12,881 bases of DNA from an uncultured Planctomycetota bacterium. GTDB taxonomy: Bacteria > Planctomycetota > UBA1135 > UBA2386. Position 1 is the first letter of the stretch. Each line of letters begins with the position of its first letter. The notes under the pieces were generated by a model. That model did not search any database. It saw nothing but the letters and a program-made list of their open reading frames with translations, and was not told where the DNA came from. Made by a program: the position numbers and the translations under genes. Shown here in pieces: positions 7,033 to 12,881 of the stretch. The DNA lies in assembly GCA_903925435.1 (NCBI GenBank), contig CAIYFF010000290.1:1-12881 (forward strand), written 5' to 3'.

Positions 7033-8355
7033 TCACATCCCGCCGAACACGACGATCGGCGCGGCCCAGCGCGTCGAATGGGTGAGCGGCCACGTGGTGG
7101 ACACGGGGCCGGGCTGGGTCGCGATGCGATACGCCGCCGACTGCGCGGTGCTCGGCAGGTAGCTCTGCATGAGTTCGGTGAAGCTTTGGCTCGGCGTGCC
7201 GATGGTGTTGGCGCCTTGGTGGATGCCCGCCATCGCCACAATGAGCTCGTGGCGATCGGCGTAGACCGCGGGCGCGCGCGCGGTCGTGCCACCGAGTGGG
7301 CCGGAGCCGAGTTCGGCTTGGTAGGCGAGCGGCGATGGCATTCCGGTCCATTCGGAAACGCTCGCGATCGCGCCGTTTGGCGACGTGCCGAGCGTGATGG
7401 TGATCGAGCTCGTGGGGTTGGGGCCGACGATGCCGGCCCAGATCTCGGAATTGACGATCGCGGGAGCTGACGACACGCACAACGTCCATTGCGCGACGCC
7501 GCCGCCCTGGATGCGCGAATCGACGCTCGAGTTGCTCTCGTGGCAGACGACCAGCAGGCTGCCCGGCAGTGGCGTGTTCTGCAGTGGCACTGCCAGCGAC
7601 GACACGTTCCACATCTGGTTGCTCGCGTGTTGGCGGAGTGAGGGCGCGGCAGTTGGCACGGTGCCGACGCGGAATGCGGCGACTGCGGTCGCGTAGTCCT
7701 GCGCGCGCGCGAACTCCCACTGCATCGCGATGGAAGTGGGCGCATTCGCGACGAGGAATCCGCACGCAGTCCAGGCCGCATTCGTGGCGCTGTTGGCGAT
7801 CGGCTTCCAATCGGGCATCGGCTTTGGGATCGCTTCGCTCGCGTTCGCGGTCGCGATCATCGCGATGACGAGATCGCCGCGCGACGTTGCGATCGGCGCG
7901 CTTGATGCGGTCGCGATGGACGCAGTGTCCGCGCCGCTGCTACCTTCGGCCGCGAACTGCAGCGCGCCGATCGTGCCGCGGAACTCAGCCACCGTTGCTT
8001 CGATGCGCGATTGCGAGTTGGAGAACGTCACCGTGCAGGTGCGCGACGGCGATGCATCGACGCGGCCGACCCAGATCTGCGCGTTGCTGCGCGTCGAAGT
8101 CTGCGCACGGCACAGTTGCCATTGCGTGACGCCGCCGCCGCTCATCGTTGCGTTGCCCGCTTGCGCGTTCGTGCCGATGCACGCGACGAGCATCGCGCCG
8201 GGTGCGGGGCGCTGCGGCAGCGTGGCGACGCACTGCGCGCCCGTCTTCGAGGCCGAGTGCACGCGCTGCGCGAGCACTGGCACCTGTGCATTCGATGCGG
8301 TGGCAAATGCGAGCAACGAGCAAAGCGCGGTGAGGAGGTGGCAGATGGGGCGCAT
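7033..8355 (-). CDS. Secreted protein with four beta-rich repeat units
   Basis: Unrecognised exported protein of 440 residues. The ATG at 8353-8355 is chosen because it begins a standard signal peptide (MRPICHLLTALCSLLAFATA then SNA, cleavage near residue 23). An ATG at 8412 would add 19 polar residues ahead of it. The mature part contains four related units, about 52-130, 158-230, 264-338 and 368-438, each opening with a hydrophobic strand (AMLVACIGTN, DLVIAMIATA, SLLVVCHESN, ELIVAMAGIH) and ending in a V-x-x-F/W-like strand (ATVAEFRG, TAVAAFRVG, ASVSEWTG, PIVVFGG). Units 1 and 3 are closest: both have GGGV-QW-LC and a following IW-G segment. This pattern resembles repeats in large secreted or surface proteins with beta-sandwich modules. 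No enzyme motif is seen. It converges on the preceding gene with only 13 bases between stops. The 194-base spacer upstream (8356-8549) holds no convincing promoter. Confidence 0.75.
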   Translation of the reverse strand: MRPICHLLTALCSLLAFATASNAQVPVLAQRVHSASKTGAQCVATLPQRPAPGAMLVACIGTNAQAGNATMSGGGVTQWQLCRAQTSTRSNAQIWVGRVDASPSRTCTVTFSNSQSRIEATVAEFRGTIGALQFAAEGSSGADTASIATASSAPIATSRGDLVIAMIATANASEAIPKPMPDWKPIANSATNAAWTACGFLVANAPTSIAMQWEFARAQDYATAVAAFRVGTVPTAAPSLRQHASNQMWNVSSLAVPLQNTPLPGSLLVVCHESNSSVDSRIQGGGVAQWTLCVSSAPAIVNSEIWAGIVGPNPTSSITITLGTSPNGAIASVSEWTGMPSPLAYQAELGSGPLGGTTARAPAVYADRHELIVAMAGIHQGANTIGTPSQSFTELMQSYLPSTAQSAAYRIATQPGPVSTTWPLTHSTRWAAPIVVFGGM

Positions 8356-8549
8356 GAGGAGGCTCGATCGTTCCACGGGTTGGTTCTGCGAACGGCTGCG
8401 CTGCCCACGCATTAGGCACAGTGCATCCGGTTCGCCGTAGCGACCATCTGTAGGGCCATGCGGTTCGTCGGCGATCCGCGGATGTGCGCACAGAGAGCCC
8501 GATGGGGGCGGAGGAAGTGTTTCCGCAGCACTGCGCGCGGCCTTCTGAC

Positions 8550-9503
8550 TCAGGCGCGCAGGCGGTCGCGAGCGGACTGTGCGTCGCGCGCGATCTGTGC
8601 ACGCAGTTCGTGCACGTCGGCGAACTTCTGCTCACCGCGGATGCGGCTCACGAACGCGACCTCGAGTTCGCGGCCATAGAGATCGCCGTCGAAGTCGAAG
8701 AGGTGCACTTCGAGCGCGTTCTGCGCATCGCCGCCGAACGTCGGCCGTGCTCCGAGGTTGGCGACGCCAGGCAACACGTTGCCGTCGAGGATGGCCTCGA
8801 CTGCGTAGACGCCGGTCGGCGGGAGCACGGGCGTCTCTGGCGTGAAGTTGGCGGTGGGGAAGCCGAGGCCTTTCCCGCGGCCGTCGCCGTGCCGCACCAC
8901 GCCGAACGTCGACGCGCGGCGGCCGAGCAACCGCTGCGCAAGGTCGAGATCGCCGCTCGTGATCGCGCTGCGGATCTTGGTCGAAGAGACGGGCTGGCCG
9001 TCGCAGAGGAATGGCTGGCCTGCGCGCACCTCGAAGCCGAGTTCGGCGCCGAGTTCTCGGAACCTCGCTGGGGTTCCCTCACGGTCCTTGCCGAGCGCGC
9101 TGTCGTAGCCGAGCAGCAGTCCGGTGCAGCGCAATCGCGACGTGAGCAGGTCTTCGGCGAATCGGCGCGCTGTCATCTGCTGCAGCCGCGGTTCGAAGTC
9201 GAGCAACACGAGTCGCTGCACGCCAGCCCGGCGCAGGAGTCGCACTCGATGCGGCACGGACACGATCAACGGCGGCGCGTTGCCGCGGAGCACTTGGTCG
9301 GGATGGTTGCGGAACGTGACGACGGTCGGCACGCCGGGCAGCCGCGACGTCATCTCCAGCAGTTCGTGCAGCAAGCGCTGGTGGCCGAGATGCACGCCGT
9401 CGAAGACGCCGACGGCGACCACCGAATGGCTCTGCGGGCCATCGCCGACAAGGCTCGGCAGATCGAGCGCAAGCAGCGCATCGAGGCCTTCGATCAGCCG
9501 CAT
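8550..9503 (-). CDS. ribF: Bifunctional riboflavin kinase / FAD synthetase
   Basis: Cytosolic enzyme that phosphorylates riboflavin to FMN and adenylates FMN to FAD. The N-terminal nucleotidyltransferase domain has GVFDGVHLGH (32-41, the H-x-G-H type motif), TFRNHP (63-68), LLLGYDSALGKDREG (129-143) and VSSTKIRSAI (172-181). The C-terminal kinase domain has GRGKGLGFPTANF (208-220) with the P-T-A-N metal/ATP motif, VANLGARPTFG (247-257) and LEVHLFDFDGDLYG (264-277), whose Glu265 is the expected catalytic base. It has 317 residues, normal for the family. In place of the more usual D-F-R-F in the GYD loop it has D-S-A-L, a mild variation. It starts 12 bases after the def stop on the same strand, so the two are likely co-transcribed. 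Confidence 0.96.
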   Translation of the reverse strand: MRLIEGLDALLALDLPSLVGDGPQSHSVVAVGVFDGVHLGHQRLLHELLEMTSRLPGVPTVVTFRNHPDQVLRGNAPPLIVSVPHRVRLLRRAGVQRLVLLDFEPRLQQMTARRFAEDLLTSRLRCTGLLLGYDSALGKDREGTPARFRELGAELGFEVRAGQPFLCDGQPVSSTKIRSAITSGDLDLAQRLLGRRASTFGVVRHGDGRGKGLGFPTANFTPETPVLPPTGVYAVEAILDGNVLPGVANLGARPTFGGDAQNALEVHLFDFDGDLYGRELEVAFVSRIRGEQKFADVHELRAQIARDAQSARDRLRA

Positions 9504-9515
9504 GGGTCGCCCGCG

Positions 9516-10034
9516 TCAGCTGCGCGCGTAGCGCTGCTCCAGTTCTTCCAGCTTGCCGCGCACGCGCAGCTTGTCGGCCGCCGACAAGCGGTCGACCATC
9601 AGCACGCCTTCGAGGTGGTCCATCTCGTGCTGGATCACGCGGGCGAGGAAGCCGCTGGCCTTCAGGCTCTGTTCTTTGCCGTCGAGGTCCTGGTAGACGA
9701 CCGTGATGTCGACGTGGCGCTCGACCTCGGCGCGGATGCCGGGGAACGACAGGCAGCCTTCGTCGTCCCACTCGCGGCCCTTCTTCTTCAGGATGCGCGG
9801 GTTGACGAGGGCCAGCTCCTCTTCGCGCTTCGACTTGTCGCCGCTCGGGTTGAGGACCAGCAGCTTCTGTTCGATGCCGACTTGCGGGGCCGCGAGGCCG
9901 CAGCCGATCTCGTCATACATCGACTCCATCATCTTGGCCGCAAGGGCGCGAAGGTCCTGGTCGAAGGCGGTGACGGTCTGGCCGCCGCGACGCAGCGCGG
10001 GGTGTGGGTAGACGAGGACTTCCAAGGGTTCCAT
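9516..10034 (-). CDS. def: Peptide deformylase
   Basis: Metalloenzyme that removes the formyl group from the initiator methionine of new proteins. All three family motifs are intact: GCGLAAPQ (44-51), EGCLS (92-96) with metal ligand Cys94, and QHEMDH (135-140) with ligands His136 and His140 and catalytic Glu137. The ATG at 10032-10034 is chosen because it begins MEPLEVLVYPHPALRR, the usual deformylase start, and gives 172 residues. The frame is open further upstream to an ATG at 10127, but those 31 residues do not resemble the family. No clear Shine-Dalgarno is visible. It is first in a def-ribF pair and divergent from a TPR gene. Its more common partner fmt is not in the window. Confidence 0.96.
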   Translation of the reverse strand: MEPLEVLVYPHPALRRGGQTVTAFDQDLRALAAKMMESMYDEIGCGLAAPQVGIEQKLLVLNPSGDKSKREEELALVNPRILKKKGREWDDEGCLSFPGIRAEVERHVDITVVYQDLDGKEQSLKASGFLARVIQHEMDHLEGVLMVDRLSAADKLRVRGKLEELEQRYARS

Positions 10035-10114
10035 CCGAGGCTGCTCTAGGGTCAATGGCGCACGCACGGAAGACCGCAGACGTGCAATCGCGTTCTTTGC
10101 GCCGACAGGGATCG

Positions 10115-10143
10115 TTGCGGGGGCCAACGGGGCGAGGTAGATT
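10115..10143 (+). promoter_or_regulatory. Candidate sigma-70-type promoter for TPR gene at 10191
   Basis: TTGCGG at 10115-10120 and TAGATT at 10138-10143 are separated by exactly 17 bases. Each matches only part of the consensus (3 of 6 for -35, 4 of 6 for -10). Transcription would start near 10150, giving a leader of about 40 bases before the ATG at 10191. The -10 element sits in the loop of an inverted repeat (10129-10152), which could be an operator. Confidence 0.35.
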
Positions 10144-10152
10144 CTTCGCCCC
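10129..10152. repeat. Perfect inverted repeat in def/TPR divergent spacer
   Basis: ggggcga (10129-10135) pairs perfectly with tcgcccc (10146-10152). Pairing extends inward by one G-T and one G-C pair, leaving the loop tagatt. The repeat lies between two divergent genes and frames the candidate -10 box, so an operator is one reading. As RNA it would be a stable stem followed by ttt at 10153-10155, so a weak terminator-like element is another. Confidence 0.5.
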
Positions 10153-10190
10153 TTTCCCCGGCGTCAAGCCGTGTGAGACGGGCCCATCGC

Positions 10191-11528
10191 ATGGTCGACC
10201 TGAGCAAACACCTCGAGAACGCAGCGGACGCCGTCAAGCGGCGCAACCATCCGCTTGCGGTCAAGATCTACTCGCAGGTGCTCGCGATCCAGCCCGACTA
10301 CGGCGATGCCCGCGATGGCTTGCGCAAGGCGCTGTTTGCCAAGGCTGCGCAGAAGCCGACCAGCAAGTTGGTCGCGATCCTCGGCGGCGGCGTGCATCTG
10401 CTGACGGGCCACCTGCTGCGCCTCTGCGGCCAGCACAATGGCGCGGCGAACGCGTTCGAGCGCTACCTGGCGCTCGATCCGCTGCACGAGGGCTCCAACC
10501 TCGCGCTCGCGACGTCGCTGCGCAAGGCGGGGCACCGGCGTTCGGCGCTGGCGGTGTTTGCCGCGTATGCGCAACAGCAGCCGCGGTGTCTGTTGGCCGC
10601 GCGCTCGGCCGGCGCCTTGCTCTACGAGCAGGGCAAACTCCACGAGGCGCTCGCGTTCTACGAGATGGCGCTCAAGGTCGACCCGCGTGACCAAGAGGCG
10701 CTGAAGGCGCGCAAGGACCTCGCGGCCGAAGGCGCGCTGAAGAGCACCGGCATCGAGACGGCGCAGAGCTCGCGCGAGTTGATCAAGGACAAGTCGCTCG
10801 CGCAGAAGCTCGAGCAGCAGAGCCGCATCCAGCTCAGCCCCGAGGAGCTCGACCGCCAGATTGCAGCGACCGAAGAGGAGCTGCAGCAGAAGTCTGGCGA
10901 CCCCGCGCTGCTGCGTCGCATGGGCAAGCTGCTGGAGCAGAAGAAGGACCTTCGCGGCGCGCTCGAGTGCCTCGAGTCCGCCGCGCAGAAGCTGCCCGAC
11001 GACCAAGACCTGCTCGACCAGGTCGGCGACTTGCGCTTGCGCGTGCAGGAGTCCTTCGTGCAGAAGGCGATCGCGCGCGGCGACAGCGCTGCTGCCGAGC
11101 GCGCCGAGCGCGCGCTCAACGACGCTCGCGCCGCCGAATACCGCCGCCGCATCGACAAGAACCCCGCCGACCTCGGTCTGCGGTTCTCGCTGGGCTCGGC
11201 GCTGTGTGAGTTGCGCGACTTCGACGCGGCGATCGCCGAGCTGCAGCAAGCCGTGAAGGACCCGCGCAAGAAGGCCGAGGCGATGTTCTTGCTGGGGCGC
11301 GCGTTCCGCGGCAAGGGTCTGCCCGATCTTGCGCTCGGCCAGTACGAGAAGGCGCTCGCCGCCGCCGGCCAAGCTACCCTCGCAAAAGATGCCCTCTACG
11401 AGATGGGGGGGCTGTGCGAAGAGCAGGGCAAGCGCGATGCTGCGCTTCTGCATTACGGCCGCATCCTGGAGCAGGACATCGGCTACCGCGACGTGGCACA
11501 GCGCGTCGACCGACTCAAAGCGTCCTAG
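10191..11528 (+). CDS. Cytosolic TPR-repeat protein
   Basis: TPR protein of unknown function with no signal peptide or membrane segment, hence probably cytosolic. The ATG at 10191 (MVDLSKHLENAADAVKRRNH) is preferred over a GTG at 10173. Helical pairs are visible at about 6-40 (LAVKIYSQVLAIQPDYGDAR), 84-116 (AANAFERYLALDPLHEGSNL), 140-173 (LHEALAFYEMALKVDPRDQE), 236-272 (LRGALECLESAAQKLPDDQD), 327-357 (FDAAIAELQQAVKD) and 362-430 (LALGQYEKALAAAG, DAALLHYGRILEQD). Between about 181 and 235 is a charged Lys/Glu/Gln-rich linker, probably coiled coil (LAQKLEQQ, QIAATEEELQQK). It has 445 residues. It is 68 bases upstream of rpsT on the same strand, so it may share transcription with it. Any role in translation would be inference from position only. 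Confidence 0.82.
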   Translation: MVDLSKHLENAADAVKRRNHPLAVKIYSQVLAIQPDYGDARDGLRKALFAKAAQKPTSKLVAILGGGVHLLTGHLLRLCGQHNGAANAFERYLALDPLHEGSNLALATSLRKAGHRRSALAVFAAYAQQQPRCLLAARSAGALLYEQGKLHEALAFYEMALKVDPRDQEALKARKDLAAEGALKSTGIETAQSSRELIKDKSLAQKLEQQSRIQLSPEELDRQIAATEEELQQKSGDPALLRRMGKLLEQKKDLRGALECLESAAQKLPDDQDLLDQVGDLRLRVQESFVQKAIARGDSAAAERAERALNDARAAEYRRRIDKNPADLGLRFSLGSALCELRDFDAAIAELQQAVKDPRKKAEAMFLLGRAFRGKGLPDLALGQYEKALAAAGQATLAKDALYEMGGLCEEQGKRDAALLHYGRILEQDIGYRDVAQRVDRLKAS

Positions 11529-11596
11529 CAGCACAGCCTGCTTTGGCGCATTCTCCCCTTCCAACCAACGTCCGATAGATCCCCAACGAACCGCAC

Positions 11597-11866
11597 ATGG
11601 CTCATAGCAAGCAGGCGCTGAAGCGCGCCCGTCAGTCCGACAAGGCCCGTATCTCCAACAAGGCCAAGATCTCGTCCCTCAAGACCGTCATCAAGGCGCT
11701 GCATGCCGTGGTGAAGACGGGCGATGCCGAGAAGGCGGATGCGCTCGCGCTCCAGGCCTTCCAGATCATGGACAAGGCCGCGAAGACGCGGACCATCCAC
11801 CCGAACAAGGCTGCGCGCCACAAGAGCCAGGTCATGCGCGCCGTCAGCACCGTCAAGAAGAAGTAG
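11597..11866 (+). CDS. rpsT: 30S ribosomal protein S20
   Basis: Small basic primary 16S rRNA-binding protein of the 30S subunit. The start MAHSKQALKRARQSDKARIS matches the family's opening (S-A-x-K-R-x-R-Q-x-x-K-x-R-x-x-N), and the end IHPNKAARHKSQVMRAVSTV matches its H-x-N-x-A-x-R-K-x-S motif. It has 89 residues, the expected length for the family's three-helix bundle. No Shine-Dalgarno precedes the ATG; the upstream bases are ccccaacgaaccgcac, so initiation may rely on an unstructured leader. A hairpin follows directly at the stop codon. Confidence 0.97.
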   Translation: MAHSKQALKRARQSDKARISNKAKISSLKTVIKALHAVVKTGDAEKADALALQAFQIMDKAAKTRTIHPNKAARHKSQVMRAVSTVKKK

Positions 11867-11880
11867 TCCCGCTCGGGACT
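11865..11880 (+). terminator. Possible rpsT terminator hairpin, no T-run
   Basis: agtccc (11865-11870), loop gctc, gggact (11875-11880): a perfect 6-bp stem beginning inside the rpsT stop codon. The following bases gctgccttgatcg contain no T-run, so it is not a classical intrinsic terminator. It may protect the 3' end or act with a factor. Confidence 0.4.
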
Positions 11881-11894
11881 GCTGCCTTGATCGA

Positions 11895-11925
11895 GCGGCC
11901 TGCGCGTTGCGCGCGAAGTGGCCGC
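11895..11925. other. Nested hairpin in rpsT/flagellin convergent spacer
   Basis: Outer stem gcggcc (11895-11900) with ggccgc (11920-11925). Inside it is a second stem, gcgcg (11902-11906) with cgcgc (11910-11914), loop ttg. This makes an almost fully paired 31-base element. A bidirectional termination role is plausible given the converging genes. Confidence 0.4.
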
Positions 11926-11938
11926 CCTCGAAATGCGA

Positions 11939-11957
11939 CGCGCCGTGATGCGGCGCG
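11939..11957. other. Hairpin in rpsT/flagellin convergent spacer
   Basis: cgcgccg (11939-11945), loop tgatg, cggcgcg (11951-11957): a perfect 7-bp GC stem with a 5-base loop. No T-run on either side. It lies between the nested hairpin and the flagellin-proximal hairpin. Confidence 0.4.
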
Positions 11958-11966
11958 CGCGCACGT

Positions 11967-11984
11967 ACGGACCCAGTGGTCCGT
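11967..11984 (-). terminator. Possible flagellin terminator hairpin, no T-run
   Basis: acggacc (11967-11973), loop cagt, ggtccgt (11978-11984): a perfect 7-bp stem with a 4-base loop, about 27 bases past the flagellin stop on the minus strand. No T-run follows in that direction, so a factor-dependent or structural role is more likely than classical intrinsic termination. Confidence 0.4.
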
Positions 11985-12010
11985 CGCGTCTTCGATCGCT
12001 TCGGCGACGA

Positions 12011-12841
12011 TCAGCCTTGCAGCAGCTGCAACGCGGCCTGTGGCTGCGTGTTGGCCTGGCTGAGGATCGCGATCGCGGACTGCTGCAGGATCGAGTTGCG
12101 CGTCAAGGACGCGGTCTCGATCGCCACGTCGACGTCGCGGATGCGGCTTTCGGCTGCGGACGTGTTCTCGACCTGGATCTGCAGGTTGGCGATCGTGGCC
12201 GTCAGGCGGTTCTGCACCGCGCCGAACTGGCCGCGGACGCGGCTCACGGAGTTGATCGCGCTGTCGACGAGGTCGACTGCAGTCGATGGCGCGCCGGCGC
12301 TGCCGATGTCGAGCGAGGACAAGCCCAGCGTCGAGGACAGCGTGTCCGACGTGCTCAGTTGGATCGTGTCGATGCCCGTCGCCGTGCCCGTGCCGACCTG
12401 GAAGGTCAGCGTCGAACCGGTGCCGTCGAGCAGGCGCACGCCGTTGAACGTCGTCGATTGCGCGATGCGGTCGATCTCGTCGATGAGGTCGGCGAATTCC
12501 TGGTTCAGCGTGTCGCGGTCCTGCGAGCTGACCGTGCCGTTGCTGGCCTGGATCGCGAGTTCGCGCATGCGGATCAGGATGTTGCTGACCTCGTTCAGCG
12601 CGCCTTCGCCCGTCTGCGTCAGCGAGATGCCGTCTTGGGCATTGCGGATCGCCTGGTTGGTCGAGCGGATCTGCGCGCGGAAGCGTTCGCTGATCGCGAG
12701 TCCTGCTGCATCGTCCGCTGCGGTCGAGATGCGGAGGCCGGTCGACAGGCGGCGGTAGTTCGCCTGCAGGCGCTCGGTGGTCTGCGACAGCGAGCGCTGC
12801 GCGTTGATCGATGCGATGTTGGAGTTGACGCGAAGGCCCAT
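12011..12841 (-). CDS. Flagellin
   Basis: Filament subunit of the bacterial flagellum, exported by the flagellar type III system, hence no signal peptide. The N-terminal D0/D1 region is classical: MGLRVNSNIASINAQRSLSQ, LSTGLRISTAADDAAGLAIS (32-51), DGISLTQTGEGALNEVSNIL (70-89), RMRELAIQASNGT (91-103) and TTFNGVRLLDG (130-140). The C-terminal D1/D0 region has ENTSAAESRIRDVDVAIETA (225-244) and ILQQSAIAILSQANTQPQAA (251-270), ending in LLQG. Only about 60 residues, rich in Ser, Thr and Gly, separate the halves, so the outer variable domains are absent. It has 276 residues, a compact flagellin. The start is fixed by a good ribosome-binding site. The usual name would be fliC or hag, but no neighbour here confirms an orthologue. 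No chaperone or cap gene is in the window. Confidence 0.97.
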   Translation of the reverse strand: MGLRVNSNIASINAQRSLSQTTERLQANYRRLSTGLRISTAADDAAGLAISERFRAQIRSTNQAIRNAQDGISLTQTGEGALNEVSNILIRMRELAIQASNGTVSSQDRDTLNQEFADLIDEIDRIAQSTTFNGVRLLDGTGSTLTFQVGTGTATGIDTIQLSTSDTLSSTLGLSSLDIGSAGAPSTAVDLVDSAINSVSRVRGQFGAVQNRLTATIANLQIQVENTSAAESRIRDVDVAIETASLTRNSILQQSAIAILSQANTQPQAALQLLQG

Positions 12842-12846
12842 CTGAT

Positions 12847-12851
12847 TCCTC
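12847..12851 (-). promoter_or_regulatory. Shine-Dalgarno site for flagellin
   Basis: On the minus strand the leader reads AAAGGAATCGAGGAATCAG then ATG. GAGGA at 12847-12851 is 5 bases from the start codon, and a second copy of AGGAATC lies just upstream. This is one of the few strong ribosome-binding sites in the window, in keeping with a highly expressed gene. The promoter is not identifiable in the 40 bases available. Confidence 0.6.
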
Positions 12852-12881
12852 GATTCCTTTGCCTTGCCACCGACGGGATCA

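Noticed and set aside
5577..7781. Minus-strand 734-codon open frame
   Set aside because: It lies antisense to the secreted helical-repeat gene and out of frame in the four-unit protein gene. The translation is Arg/Ser/Ala-rich without motifs, whereas the genes kept in those positions have signal peptides and repeat structure.
8508..8526. Weak inverted repeat just past the ribF stop (gcgga and tccgc)
   Set aside because: Only 5 bp with a 9-base loop and no T-run, so not distinguishable from chance in GC-rich sequence.
11543..11580. Possible promoter before rpsT (ttggcg with gatagat)
   Set aside because: The two elements are about 25 bases apart, far from the usual 16-18, and no better pairing was found in the 68-base gap.
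12011..12758. Plus-strand 260-codon open frame over the flagellin
   Set aside because: Antisense of a textbook flagellin; it shows no membrane, signal or domain pattern that would support a second gene.
12842..12881. Sigma-28 or sigma-54 promoter for flagellin
   Set aside because: The 40 available leader bases show TGGCAAGGCAAAGG but not the required -24/-12 spacing, and no sigma-28 type box. The promoter is probably outside the window.

Overview
The window is a GC-rich bacterial segment of protein-coding genes, mostly housekeeping and cell-envelope, with very short spacers. No RNA gene, CRISPR array, transposase or phage gene was seen, and no intergenic stretch exceeds about 210 bases. Apart from bases 1-640, the genes share one codon style (Arg mostly CGC, Ile mostly ATC). 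The content points to a motile diderm: an Mla-type lipid transporter with outer-membrane-style lipoprotein, a flagellin, and many TPR and secreted proteins of unknown function. A planctomycete-like or other GC-rich deep-branching diderm would fit, but I cannot assign a phylum from sequence alone.

Layout. (1) Bases 1-640 hold a fragment of a TonB-dependent, Oar-like receptor of the kind abundant in Acidobacteria. Its codon use differs (CGG-rich Arg, ATT-rich Ile) and it breaks off abruptly at about 635-645. Immediately beyond, on the other strand, a TPR protein is cut off at the same place. This looks like a chimeric join. (2) 491-1888 (minus) is that TPR protein, whose native part ends near 636. 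(3) 2096-5515 (plus) is a tightly packed transporter operon: STAS-MlaE permease, MlaF ATPase, MlaD substrate-binding protein and a PqiC-like lipoprotein, with 4-base overlaps or a 2-base gap between genes. A secreted helical-repeat protein with a degenerate redoxin-like N-terminus (5556-7019) follows and may be co-transcribed. (4) 7033-8355 (minus) is a secreted protein made of four similar beta-rich units. (5) 8550-10034 (minus) is a two-gene unit, def then ribF. (6) 10191-11528 (plus), divergent from def, is a cytosolic TPR protein, followed by rpsT (S20). (7) A hairpin-rich convergent spacer separates rpsT from a compact flagellin (12011-12841, minus).

Functionally, the Mla-type genes should form one complex moving lipid between inner and outer membranes: MlaF powers the MlaE permease, the STAS domain replaces a separate MlaB, MlaD carries the MCE ring, and the lipoprotein likely acts on the periplasmic or outer-membrane side. 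def, ribF and rpsT serve protein maturation, flavin cofactor synthesis and the ribosome. I found no convincing wholly new system. The most unusual items are the chimeric junction, the four-unit secreted protein, the cysteine-poor redoxin-like protein behind the transporter, and several strong inverted repeats in the spacers.
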